Of a DNA stretch of 20,425 bases, positions 1 through 9,743 are shown one piece after another. The position numbers and the translations under genes were made by a program. The notes under the pieces were generated by a model. It was not told the DNA's origin. It worked only from the letters and a program-made list of their open reading frames with translations, and did not search any database. This stretch comes from Pelagophyceae sp. CCMP2097 (taxonomy: Eukaryota; Sar; Pelagophyceae), in NCBI GenBank assembly GCA_026770575.1, contig MU657323.1:8233-28657 (forward strand), read 5' to 3'. Position 1 is the first letter of the stretch. Every line of letters starts with the position of its first letter.

Positions 1-2779
1 CAATGAGTCCACCGGAGTTGAAGTAGATTTCCGTAAGAAAAGGTGACGCCGAGTTTAACTGGCGGAAGGAGGATGCCGGACGAGGGCGCGATCCTTAGAC
101 ACAAAGGATTTTACGCCACTCTCGAGGCTCCTTGTCGCTGCGCGTCGGCCTTGACTCTCCAAGAATACTGAAAATGAATTCAAAGAATTAAAGGGGAAAT
201 TGGGGTACGGGGGTCTCCTCCCGGCGCCCTTGGGTTATTGGGGTCTATACCGCCCTCCTCGGGAGCGTAGCGAAGGGGGGGTGGCTTACGCGGCGCGTGA
301 CGTGAAAAAGCAGGGCTTGAACGAGCAACGACAATGTGTCCACCGGAGTTGAAGTAGACTTCCGTCAAAAAAGGAGACACCGAGTTAAACTGGCGGAAGA
401 AGGATGTCGGACGAGGGCGCGGTCCTGCGGCACAAAGGATTCCACGCCACTCTCGGGGCTTCTTGTCGCTGCGCGTCGTCCTAGACTCTCAAAGAACACC
501 GTAAATGAATTCAAAGAATTATTGGGGATATTGGGGTACGGGGTCTCCCCCCGGCGCCCGTGGGTTATTAGGGTCTATACTGCCCTCCTCGGGAGCGTAG
601 CGACGTGGGGGTGGCTTATGCGACGCGTTTCGTAGAAGAGCAGGGCGTGGACGAGCAGTGACAAATGAGTCCACCGGAGTTGAAGCAGATTTCCGTTAAA
701 AAAAGGTGACGCCGAGTTTAACTGGCGGAAGAAGGATGTCGGACGAGGGCGCTGTCTTACGACACAAAGAATTTTACGCCACTCTCGAGTCTCCTTGTCG
801 CTGCGCGTCGGCTTAAATTCCCGAAGAACACCGAAAATGAATTCATAGAACTATTGGGGATATTGGGGTACGGGGGTCTCCCCCCGGCGCCCGAGATTAA
901 TAAGTGTCTATACCGCCCTTCTCGGGAGCGTAGCGACGGGGGGATGGCTGACGCGACGCGTGACGTGGAAAAGCAAGGCTTGGACGAGCAGCGACAATGT
1001 GTCCACCGGAGTTTAAGTAGATTTCCGTCAGAAAAGGAGACGCCGAGTTGTACTGGCGGAAGGAGGATGTCGGACGAGGGCGCGGTCCTACGACACAAAG
1101 GATTTTACGCCACTTTCGAGGCTCCTTGTCGCTGCGCGTCGGCCTAAACTCTCGAATAACACCGAAAATGAATTCAAAGAATTATTGGGGATATTGGGGT
1201 ACGGGGGTCTCCCCCCGGCGCCCGTGGGTGATTTGGGTCTATACCGCCCTCCTCGGAAGCTATACAACGGGGGGATGGATAACGCGGCGCGTGCTGTGAA
1301 AATGCAGGGCGTGGGCGAGTAGTGACAATTAGTCCACCGGAGTTGAAGTAGATTTTCGTAAGAAAAGGTGACGCCGAGTTTAACTGGCGGAAGGAGGATG
1401 CCGAACGAGGGCGCGAACCTAAGACACAAAGGATTTTACGCCACTCTCGAGGCTCCTTGTCGCTGCGCGTCGGCCTTGACTCTCCAAGAAAACTGAAAAT
1501 GAATTCAAAGAATTAAAGGGGATATTGGGGTACGGGGGTCTCCTCCCGGCGCCCTTGGGTTATTGGGGTCTATACCGCCCTCCTCGGGAGCTTAGCGACG
1601 GGGGGGTGGCTTACGCGGCGCGTGACGTGGAAAAGCAGGGCTTGGACGAGCAGCGACAATGTGTCCACCAAAGTTGAAGTAGATTTCCGTCAGGAAAGGA
1701 GACGCCGAGTTTACCTGGCGGAAGGTGGATGTCGGACGAGGGCGCGGTCCTACGACACAAAAGAATTTCACGCCACTCTCGAGGCTCCTTGTCACTGCGC
1801 GTCGGCCTAGACTCCCGAAGAACACCGAAAATGAATTCAAAGAATAGGGGGGGATATTGGGGTACGGGGGTCTCCTTCCGGTGCCCGTGGGTGAGTAGGG
1901 TCTATACCGCCCTCCTCGGAAGCGAAGTGACGGGAAAGATGGCTTACGTGACGCGTGTCGTGGAAGAGCAGGGCGTGGACAAGCAGTGACAATGAGTCCA
2001 CCGGAGTTGAAGTAGACTTCCGTCAAAAAAAAAAGACGCCGAGTTTAACTGGCGGAAGGAGGATGTCGGACGAGGGCGCGGTCCTACGGCAAAAAGGATT
2101 TTACGCCACTCCCGAGGCTCCTTGTCACTGCGCGTCGGCCTAGACTCCCAAAGAACACCGAAAATGAATTCAAAGAATGAGGGGGGATATTGGGGTACGG
2201 GGGTCTCCTCCCGGTGCCCGTGGGTGAGTAAGGTCTAAAACCGCCCTCCTCGGAAGCGAAGCGACGGGACAGGTGGCTTACGCGACGCGTGCCGTGGAAG
2301 AGCAGGGCGTGGATTAGCAGTGACAATGAGTCCACCGGAGTTGAAGTAGACTTCCGTCAAAAAAGGAGACACCGAGTTAAACTGGCGGAAGGAGGATGTT
2401 GGACGAGGGCGCGGTCCTGCGCCACAAAGGATTCCACGCCACTCTCGAGGCTTCTTGTCGCTGCGCGTCGGCCTAGACTCTCAAAGAACACCGTAAATGA
2501 ATTCAAAGAATTATTGGGGATATTGGGGTACGGGGGTCTCCCCCTGGCGCCCGTGGGTTATTAGGGTCTATACCGCCCTCCTCGGAAGCGAAGTGACGGG
2601 GGGGTGGCTTATGCGACGCGTGTCGTGGAAGAGCAGGGCGTGGACGAGCAGTGACAATGAGTCCACCGAAGTTGAAGTAGATTTCCGTCAGAAAAGAAGA
2701 CGCCGAGTTTACCTGGCAGAAGGGGGACGTCGGACGAGGGAGCGGTCCTAAGGCACAAAGGATTTCACGCCTCTCTCAA
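1..2779. repeat. Tandem satellite array, 331-333 bp unit, more than eight copies
   Basis: The same GC-rich unit recurs head to tail from the left edge to about 2779. A GAATTC anchor followed by CAAAGAA or a close variant lies at 176, 507, 839, 1170, 1501, 1833, 2166 and 2499, giving steps of 331, 332, 331, 331, 332, 333 and 333 bp. Each unit carries a G-rich block (GGGGATATTGGGGTACGGGG or close), a short inverted stem (CTCCTCGGGAG) and a GGACGAGGGCGC block. The array starts before the window and stops abruptly about 280 bp into its last unit, next to the AT-rich element. Short open frames occur on both strands but are not consistently kept from unit to unit, so I treat it as non-coding satellite DNA. 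Subtelomeric, centromeric or spacer origin cannot be told from this window. Confidence 0.95.
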
Positions 2780-2790
2780 AACTTGAATAA

Positions 2791-2955
2791 GACTCGAAAA
2801 TGAGATATTTACATTTTCATAATCCGAAACTGTTAGCCAAAAATTTTTTTAATCATAAAATTAAAAGGACAAAACAGGTTAAGGGTAAAAGCATAATCCT
2901 TGTTATAAGAAAATGAGTTCATTTGACAAAATTAATTCTTATTCTTATGATATGG
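2791..2955. repeat. Left terminal inverted repeat of the AT-rich element
   Basis: The reverse complement of 17086-17238 aligns along this stretch with small gaps. Shared blocks, in order, are AAAAnGAGAnATnTACA, TTTTTnAAnCATAAAA, GGTTAAG, ATGAGTTCAnTTGACAAAA and a TTATG/TATGG-like inner end. By eye roughly three quarters of bases agree. The outer limit lies just inside the satellite junction at about 2780. Confidence 0.7.
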
Positions 2956-3035
2956 AAAGTGTATATGAAGGTGAGATTGAATTTAAGAATGCTGTTTATA
3001 TGGAAATAAAAAAAAAATCAAAGTATCAAGACTGA
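2913..3035 (+). CDS. Small ORF at left end of AT-rich element, unknown
   Basis: A 40-codon reading frame starts at ATG 2913 and ends at TGA 3033. It is rich in Ser, Tyr, Glu and Lys and uses AT-rich codons like the rest of the element. The protein begins MSSFDKINS. Its first part lies in the left inverted repeat: the mirror copy near 17127 also begins ATG AGT TCA but meets a stop after seven codons. It may be the surviving start of a gene cut off by the 1.5-kb insertion at about 3080. I recognise no domain. It could equally be a chance frame in the repeat. Confidence 0.3.
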   Translation: MSSFDKINSYSYDMESVYEGEIEFKNAVYMEIKKKSKYQD

Positions 3036-3084
3036 TTTGGAAGCAGTATGTCAAAAAATATTAAAAATGGTCAATATCCTCATT

Positions 3085-3391
3085 GGTGTCACTTTTGTCG
3101 GTTTAATCCCAATGGAGTCGCGCAAGAGCGTATTATTTGCAGATGGTGTCGCAATGTGCAGAATAATCCTGATCGGTGTCACTTTGATGCAACTAAAGCG
3201 AATCGGTAGCACCAAGCCGTTGTTCTTAATCTAATCGGTGTCACTTTCGTCGGTTTAAATCCCAATAGATGCAACTAAAGCGAATCCGTAGCACCAAGCC
3301 GTTGTTCTTAATCTAATCGGTGTCACTCTAGGCGATTTATTCCAATTTGTGTCACTTTCGCGCGGAGCTGTTCAAATCCCGCCGGTGTCAC
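3085..3391. repeat. Left-arm iterons: GGTGTCAC cores every ~30 bp
   Basis: Copies or close variants of GGTGTCAC begin near 3085, 3114 (GGAGTCGC), 3145 (GGTGTCGC), 3175, 3205 (GGTAGCAC), 3237, 3287, 3319, 3348 and 3384. The usual step is 29-32 bp; the interval from 3237 to 3287 is irregular. Three helical turns per step would place all cores on one face of the DNA, as expected for transposase-binding subterminal repeats. A 52-bp block containing GATGCAACTAAAGCGAATC is also duplicated (about 3186 and 3268). Confidence 0.85.
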
Positions 3392-3613
3392 TTAGCGACG
3401 GAAGTCCAAAATCGAACTCACGCGCCGCGGCTGAGAGCAGCGGCGGAAGGCGGTGCTGGGATGAAGCGGCGTAGGGCGCCGCCGGCCAAGACGACCATCC
3501 TGAACCTCCCGGTGCCTCTAGAGTCAGACGATGACGAGGAGTCCGACGAGGGCGAATCTGACGACGGCGAGCACGCCGACGACGCCGCGACCGGCGCTAT
3601 CCGGATGGGGTGA
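3347..3613 (+). CDS. Left-arm copy of acidic, SIM-like C-terminal tail
   Basis: The informative part begins at ATG 3461: a short basic stretch (MKRRRAPP), then KTTILNLPV, then a run rich in Asp, Glu and Ser, ending at TGA 3611. The core closely matches KTTILDLTV plus SDDDEE encoded in reverse orientation by the right arm at about 4194-4160. The two are copies carried on the inverted arms. A hydrophobic ILxL core next to acidic and serine residues resembles a SUMO-interacting motif; here the Asp is replaced by Asn and the tail is short. It is probably a decayed tail of a transposon protein rather than a free gene. Upstream of 3461 the frame runs through iterons and is unlikely to be coding. 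Confidence 0.4.
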   Translation: MCHFRAELFKSRRCHLATEVQNRTHAPRLRAAAEGGAGMKRRRAPPAKTTILNLPVPLESDDDEESDEGESDDGEHADDAATGAIRMG

Positions 3614-3905
3614 TGGGCGCCCATTTCAGTGGCAAGGTTTTATGAAATGGCGTTGACGTCGAACGGGACCCGAGGGCGACGTCGCACCGGAAAAGGCCCA
3701 AGGGCCGCGACAGAGATGGGGCGACGACTGCGCGGAGCCGCGTTGACGCCGAGCCGGGGAGACACGGAGCCGGGGAGACGCGGAGCGTGCCGCCGGTGCG
3801 AGGCCGACGGGCCTAGGCCGCACGGTGGCTCGGCAGCTCGACGAAGCCCGCGGCCATGGCGGTGGCGCGGCGCGCCGTCGTGGGGCGGAAGCGCGGCAGC
3901 GTCGC

Positions 3906-4415
3906 CTACACGGCGCGGCTCGGGGTGCGACGGGCTGCCCACGCGTGGCCTCTCGGATCCCACGAGGGGCCTCTCGGGCGAGTCACCTCTGCATCGTCGT
4001 CGTCGTCGCCGTCCTCCTCGGCCTCGGAGTCGCCCTCCTCGGCCTCGGAGTCGCCCTCTTCGGCCTCGTCGTCGTCGGACCCCTCCTCGTCGTTCTCCTC
4101 TTCGTCGTCGCCGCGGTCGTCGTCGATGAATGCATCGTCGTCGTCCTGCTCTTCGTCGTCGTCGGACACCGTGAGGTCCAGAATGGTCGTCTTGGTCTGC
4201 AGCCGCATCCGCTTCGCGGCTTCCTTGACGGCGGCGTTTATGCTCCTCTTGCCGCGCAACGTTTTTGGGCGGCCGCGCGGCGCCGGATTTGCCAGAGGCA
4301 TTGCCAGGTGGTTCTCTGGCTAATCGAAGTCGTCGTCCGAGGTCTCGAGCTGCGCCATTGCGCGGAACGCGGCCTCGTTGCTGTCGGCGACGCTGGTCTC
4401 GTCGCGGGCCTGCAT
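3906..4415 (-). pseudogene. MULE/FAR1-like transposase C-terminal tail with SIM-like motif and acidic run
   Basis: A - strand frame reads from ATG 4415 to a stop at 3906-3908, broken once by TAG at 4322-4320; the intact part starts at ATG 4301. In order it shows an acidic patch (ETSDDDFD) before the stop, then a basic PRGRPKTLRGKR stretch, an Ala/Lys-rich helix-like segment, KTTILDLTVSDDDEE, and a long Asp/Glu run including three imperfect EAEEGDS repeats. GRPK-type basic motifs after the SWIM finger are common in FAR1/MULE transposases, and the neighbouring MULE has PPPRGRPV at the same relative place. ILDLT followed by SDDDEE fits a SUMO-interacting motif. This is a tail without catalytic domain. 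The open frame continues upstream into the right-arm iterons. A longer frame of 283 codons across the same region is an out-of-frame shadow. Confidence 0.5.
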
Positions 4416-4433
4416 CTGGGACACCGCCGCTGC

Positions 4434-4592
4434 TGGCACCAATGAGATTGAAATCAACGAAAGTGACACTGATCAGAAAAATTGCGCACATGGCGGCGCA
4501 ATCTGCACATAATACAAAAAAGGCGACTCTATTGGGATTAAATCAGCAAAAGTGACACCGATTAGATCAAAATCAACGAAAATGACAACGAT
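4434..4592. repeat. Right-arm iterons: GTGACACC cores every ~30 bp
   Basis: Cores lie near 4435 (GGCACC), 4463 (GTGACACT), 4493 (GGCGGCGCA, degenerate), 4523 (GCGACTCT), 4552 (GTGACACC) and 4582 (ATGACAAC). They are reverse complements of the left-arm cores with the same spacing, and the spacer text matches the left arm as well. Confidence 0.8.
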
Positions 4593-4599
4593 AAGGGAT

Positions 4600-5640
4600 T
4601 ATCTCATAAATTTTTTTTAAAAAAAATATGCTCATTACGGATATACTAACCCAATTTTTAAAGCTGTTTTGGTAGGGAATTCCTTTATTCTTCCAAGCAT
4701 GTTGTATTTATAAAAATTGAGCACAAAAAAAATATTCATTAAAAATCGAAGATTAAATTAAACGTGTAGAGGATATAAAAAATAAAATCATCCAATTTGC
4801 TGGGTCGTGTATTCATGCGAAACAATGTAACACCCAGGTTTAAAGATTCTAACATGTTAAGCATGGGCAACAATTTCAAGAAATTATTGTCATTTCTGTT
4901 AGAGTTCAGAGAATAAATTATGACGACAGATTAAGTCATTATGACAACTTCAACATGCGAGTAAGACCCATAGTCATGAATTTTCCAGAAGGTTCTGTAC
5001 AAAAAAAAATGTGATTTAAAAGCACGATGAAATTGTAAGAGACGAACAGGGAAACTTTGTCTGGCGCTGGCAACAACATGAATCTAAACGGTATATTCAG
5101 TTAATAAAATTAGAAAGTAGGTCTACACGAAAGGGAGACAATTTTCATATAAGGAGGAATATAAACGATTTGAACACAGAAAGAAATTCTTAAAATTTTG
5201 GTCAAACGCCTTCGGAATCTACATATAAAATTTCATACATCGACATTAAATAATTGATTCCTGCTGCCGAAGGTTGCTGTTCTTCTAAAATCGGATTAAC
5301 AATGACAATTGGAAAAAAAAAAAAAATCAACCCATATACAACAAACAATAACTGATTCTTTAATTGTGTAACAACTCAATTCCTAACTGATATTAAATAT
5401 GGAATTGTAGTAAAGTGCAATGAGATTCGGCAACAATTTGGGATTGAAAAAACGCTTTGATAAGTATAAGAAACACTATGGAGATTTTAAAGTTTTTATA
5501 TTTAAAAAAAGAAATTGCTATTTTCTGAAAAGAATTGGTAAATTGAGGAAATATCGAATATTTGAGTAGGAGGCGATTTTAAGTTAGAATTTTAATTATT
5601 GTTCATGGATTCACATTATACGGTAATAAAAAAGAAATGG
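4600..5640. other. AT-rich stretch without a recognisable gene
   Basis: No intact frame is present. Short stretches on the + strand look like decayed coding sequence: around 4925-4990 (RVRPIVMNFPEGS in one frame) and around 5045-5130 (a stretch with FVWRWQQHE). They may be the N-terminal part of the polymerase gene or a gene before it. I cannot identify them. Confidence 0.4.
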
Positions 5641-7230
5641 CTTCGATGTGACGAATGTAAGTCAAAGTATTAATTCCAACATTTATGTAAATATGGACGC
5701 GAAAAATATAAAAGTGCAAAATCATTCCTGCAGTGTAACTTTCGGCAGTCCTCCCGGAAAATGTTGAATTTAAGGATAAATATATATTATATTACGACAT
5801 AGAAACTCATCGTTATTATATATTGAAAGAATATCGTCCTTTTATTATTGTGTTTACTAACTAAGATAAGGGCGGAATAGAAAAATATCAAACAATATCA
5901 GTCAGAGACTGAATGAAAATGTTCTACGAACTGCCCGGGACATCTACTTTTGAACATATAAAATTCATAAACGCATTCAATGGAAGTAGATTCGACCACT
6001 TCCTTTTTATGAAGGAGAAACTTAATGCTGCCAGAAAAAATTCTACGTCGTAGTACATCATGATCTCGATATAAGTAAATGAAGGGGATTTTAACCACGA
6101 TAAAAGCACAGAGTGGGAGGAAACGAATGAAGAACGAAAAGCCAAGATGGAAAATTATCTTAGAAAGGTGTGATGGGATTCAAAAAACTATATGAGAAAA
6201 TGAATGCACCGATGTAAAATAAATTCAAATTAATTTATGCGATTCAATGACAACGTCCTCGAATGTATTTCACATCTAAAAAAAACGTAGTAATAAGTAT
6301 GAGATTCATCTGCCAAAAAGAGGCTAACATTTTGAAAATGTTTTTTTTGGGGTCGTACTGTAGTGAACAAACGGAGTTTTGTTATTAAATCACTCGAAAA
6401 AATGCACGAGAATCAAATTCCAATCAAAAATGATGGAGATGGTTATAAGGGTTTAAAAAATGATGATTAAGAAAATAAAATAGATGATAAGTTATTTGAT
6501 GCAGATGTTGTAAGTCTTTATTCAACAACAATGCTTCGAGATTTTCCAATAGGGTAGAGTATAGACACATTTGAGTATCAAGACAGAAAGATGAGGGTTG
6601 GTAGAATAGAGTTTATAGCAAAAATAAATTGTAAACTTCCATTCTACCGCGGAAGGAACGAGGTTTACTTCAATGGGACTTGATAGACTCAGAAGGTTGG
6701 TATTCAAGCATTGATATCGAAATGCAAAAACGGAAGGTCATAACATAAAAATAATTCAAAGATATAATTGGCATGAGTGCGCTCCGGTTTTCAAAGATTA
6801 TGTTCAGATGTTCTTCTAATAAATTCTTTTTTTTACGACTAAGATTTATCTCAATAGTTTATACGGAAAAATGCTCTAGACTCGATAAGAACAAGTGAGA
6901 AAATTGTTTCAAAGCCGGAGAAATAAAGTATATTGTTACAGAAAACTTTAATTTAATTGATAGAAGAATTAGTGGATAAATGAATTGTTTCTAAAATTAC
7001 GAGTCAGATTAATAAAGAAGAATATGCTCAAAACAAACTCATTTGAGTGTCTTCATATAAGGATATTCCAGACAGGTTATGATAGAGAAATAAAATAAAT
7101 GCGGCAACACAATAGGGAGGATGCCGTATAACTATGATAGATTGTATGAGAGAAAAAATTTTGACATACGTTGGTCAAAGAAAACAATTCTTTTTTTATA
7201 ACTTGACTTGACGAGGTAAATTTTAAAAGA
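5640..7230 (+). pseudogene. polB: Family B DNA polymerase remnant, protein-primed type
   Basis: This is the decayed replicative polymerase of the AT-rich element. Visible in order: a CxxC plus HxxC zinc-finger-like stretch at 5647-5690; exonuclease motif I as YYDIETH at about 5790-5810; exonuclease motif II as NGSRFDHF at about 5979-6002; polymerase motif A as DADVVSLYS at about 6498-6524; and motif B as KIYLNSLYGKML at 6841-6876. Exo I, Exo II and motif A share one frame. Motif B is in another, so at least one frameshift lies between, and stops are scattered throughout. The short YDIET and SLY signatures fit the DNA_pol_B_2 (protein-primed) group used by Polintons, adenoviruses and linear plasmids. 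Motif C (a DTDS-type string) is not recognisable; the expected place near 7190-7215 is corrupted. The start is uncertain and may lie several hundred bases upstream. Confidence 0.8.
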
Positions 7231-8430
7231 ATTCGTAAATAACATCAAAGAGAAAGATTCTTTATTAAATATAATACATGTGTGAATAAAAACATACCAA
7301 ACAACACACAAAAAGATAATGGAATAAAAGAAAGAGAGAGATCAAAAATATAAAGACAACAAAAAAAAGTATAATGAAACCAAAGAGATAAAATGAAAAT
7401 CAATCAAAGTAACAACGTTATTTTTTTAAATTTGCAGTCATCAATTAAGGAATAAAATGAATGTTTATTTATGTTTCAACTAAAACCTTTTCGTGGCTTA
7501 TCTTGGCGATGAGTTCATTTATATTATCCACAAAAAAGAAAAATCGTTCTTTATAATAATAAAAACCATAAACATCGGAGGAGTTAAAAAGTCAGGGTAT
7601 GTTTACATTTTTGTAACATCATCGTATTCGAATCCATCAATATATGGAGAAAAAATAATTATACTTATAATATATGGGGAAAAAACATTCTGTGTGTAAT
7701 AGAAAATAAAAACGACGTCATAAAACATAAAATTGTTTAATAGTATGAAGGAAATAAATGAAATTTGAAAACCCTTTCGATTTTTTTTTGATTTTTTTCC
7801 ATTTATAGATCAAGAATAATTAAGTTAACCTAAATAAAAACGAACTTCAAAGCAGATTTCTGCGGATAGAAAGTAAGGGAAAATTAATTAAGTTTGAAAA
7901 TAATATATAAAGGACATTAGCAAAAGGACCAGTTATGAAAAGAAACTCACTGAGATAAACATAATCATTGAGATGGCAATTGAATTTCGAAAACCTACAA
8001 AAGAAGCACAAAAAATTTTAGAAAATCAAAAGTCAAAATAGTTTAAAAAGACCCAAAAGATAAAAAAAAAAAAAAAGTCATCAGATAAGTCCGATTTTGA
8101 GAAGATGTAGAATAGAGGTACTTTATTTAATTTCATTTAAATATTTATTGCCATAAAAGGATCAATTCTCTCGTATTGGAAGCAAAAGTTAAATAATAAA
8201 TTGCCATTAAATTAAACGCGAGTTTTATTAATGTCTATATTTTTTAATAATTTTTGAAATTTTATAATCCAAAAGTTTTTTAAATGCATTTGCAGCATCC
8301 TCGAGTTAAATTAAAACATATCTCTGTTCAACTTTTTTTAAATCATAATTCATATGCTTCATCTAAAAAATCAAAAAAATGTATCATAGATTTGCGAAGG
8401 ATTAAAAGCTTAAGATGTGTTGTTTCTCAA
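7230..8430. other. AT-rich stretch, no firm gene
   Basis: Contains one open + strand frame at 7493-7699 (68 codons, TTG start; Ile/Lys-rich with several GEK or YGEK strings) and a short Lys-rich stretch near 7970-8100. Composition is extreme enough that such frames can arise by chance. I recognise no domain. It lies just after the polymerase remnant and could hold decayed gene sequence. Confidence 0.3.
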
Positions 8431-8610
8431 AGCGAATTATGGGTTTGGGGGGGGGGGGTGACAAACCAAAATATGGTCAAATTCTCCAGTATATACTCTG
8501 TGCTTCATACTTGATATCATCGATAATGCGATTGTTGTCTTTCTGCTACTACACGAACCTGTTTAAACCCACACGAGATAATTTATCAATCCATTCTGCG
8601 CTTTTGTGGC
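8430..8610 (-). pseudogene. Possible degenerate P-loop protein fragment
   Basis: Read on the - strand, one frame gives TGSCSSRKTTIALSMI, followed by FDHILVCHPP about 15 residues later. The first string looks like a Walker A loop (GxxGxGKT) in which glycines have mutated, and the second like the strand that follows in many viral P-loop ATPases. An in-frame stop lies just upstream of the loop. The + strand has overlapping open frames with no recognisable content. A separate, better packaging ATPase lies at 11.7-12.5 kb, so this would be a second P-loop protein or a coincidence. A run of 12 G at 8447-8458 lies within it. Confidence 0.25.
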
Positions 8611-8894
8611 TATTTTATTTTTTTTCATAATTTAAGTTTGGAAATTACTGATTGTTAAACAACGTCCACGTAAATCGGGTTGTTTTAATCACTATAATTT
8701 CCAAAAGAACTATTCTATTATTATTATTTATTTTAAGTATATTTTAAATAAAACTTTATAACCATCGTTAAATGAGAAAAAGCCGTTTGATAATTAATGA
8801 GTTCTTTGAAACAATCAAAAATTTAAATCCATATAATAATTGTACGGTTTGCATTCTCAAACTATTAACATAATTTTCATATACATGGAGGATA

Positions 8895-9743
8895 TTATTT
8901 ATTTTTTAGACAGACAATTCAAAGGAGCGTGTTGTGGTGAGGTCCAGCGAAATTAGGGCGTCGTAGTTTATGAGAAAGGTAATGGTGAGAATATCATTAG
9001 TTGGGTCTGAAAACTCAAGTTAAATTGTCAAGATGCATGATGAAATGTTTATTCCAGAGCGTGAGGATTCACTTTCACCAATTATCGACTCAGTATCCAA
9101 TGTAATGATGAAGGAATGTGATTCGTATTCTTCAAGTTTATCGCTCGAAAAAATACTTCAATAACTAAGATGATGGGATGCAGTGCGTGCAAAGGAGTTG
9201 TTTTTGGCACTACTCTCAGATAGAATGCCTTCGCTTACCTTGATAGGAGTACCGATTATAAAGACAGTGCACTTCAATATTGTATTTTTTTATGAATATT
9301 GGAACTGGTGGTTATATCATGGGAGTTTTTTGATAACACTAAGTGAATCGAATTAACAGATGGCACACTCGCCTCAAGAATAAAAACGTGATTCAGTGTC
9401 ACAACGGCGATTGTGCTCAAGAAGGAAGTCGTAAAAACTGCAAGATCTTTAAAAATTTCATCCTGACTGGATACAATTTGGAAATCGAAGCACACTCGAC
9501 GATGTCAAGGTATTATACATTATTGATAAAAATTAACCCGTTGTCATCTGCATCGTTTACCGATGGCGCAGTTGAAGCAAGTGCTTTACCTGCCTCACTT
9601 AAATCCATTTTAAGATAAGAAAATAAATAAATAAAATCAATTTCGAAACGAGGTAAATCTCCAGCGAGTCTGATAAGAACAGTGGAATGTATGTCCCGTT
9701 TGCGAAAAAAGCCCCCGCTCGTCAATGACACGCGTCGCGTAAA
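8895..9743 (-). pseudogene. Unidentified decayed gene on the minus strand
   Basis: Successive - strand segments look coding but change frame. From about 9615 the frame opens with MDLSEAGKALASTAPSV and continues to about 9520. A second frame covers 9495-9274 (SSQDEIFKDLAVFTTSFLS then a Val/Leu/Ser-rich stretch). Short pieces follow down to 8921, ending INYDALISLDLTTT. Codon third positions are AT-rich as elsewhere in the element, and amino acid composition is balanced and beta-strand-like. That would suit a structural virion protein, but I recognise no family signature. An overlapping + strand frame at 9343-9618 is the main alternative reading. Confidence 0.35.

Larger units (their letters stand above)
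3079..4600. mobile_element. GC-rich element with long inverted arms, probably a non-autonomous MULE
   Basis: This GC-rich 1.5-kb block interrupts the AT-rich element. Its two ends are inverted copies of each other: the sequence around GGTGTCACTTTTG and TTTAATCCCAAT at 3085-3112 reappears reverse-complemented at 4534-4560. The same holds further in, up to a coding motif (AAGACGACCAT) about 404 bp from the left reference point and about 402 bp from the right one. The arms are therefore colinear for at least 400-500 bp. Both carry GTGTCAC-type iterons every 29-32 bp. No transposase core is present, so it would need one supplied in trans. I could not define a target-site duplication because the outer edges are diverged. 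Confidence 0.75.

Noticed and set aside
1..2779. Many 60-144 codon open frames on both strands in the satellite
   Set aside because: They follow the repeat, change frame and length from unit to unit, and carry no domain. GC-rich tandem DNA yields such frames by chance.
3085..3391. Regular short repeats as a CRISPR array
   Set aside because: The cores are only about 8 bp, the intervening text is partly repeated too, the spacing matches transposon end iterons, and the context is eukaryotic with no cas genes.
3613..3624. Perfect palindrome ATGGGCGCCCAT
   Set aside because: Twelve bases of GC-rich self-complementarity with no repeat elsewhere; insufficient to call a site.
3640..4491. 283-codon minus-strand frame rich in Arg and Gly
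   Set aside because: It is the out-of-frame shadow of the acidic tail at 3906-4415; Asp/Glu codon runs read as Arg/Gly runs one base off. Plus-strand frames over the same bases are likewise Ser or Val/Leu shadows.
8447..8458. Run of 12 G in AT-rich sequence
   Set aside because: Striking but explained by homopolymer slippage; no quadruplex-type series of G-runs around it.
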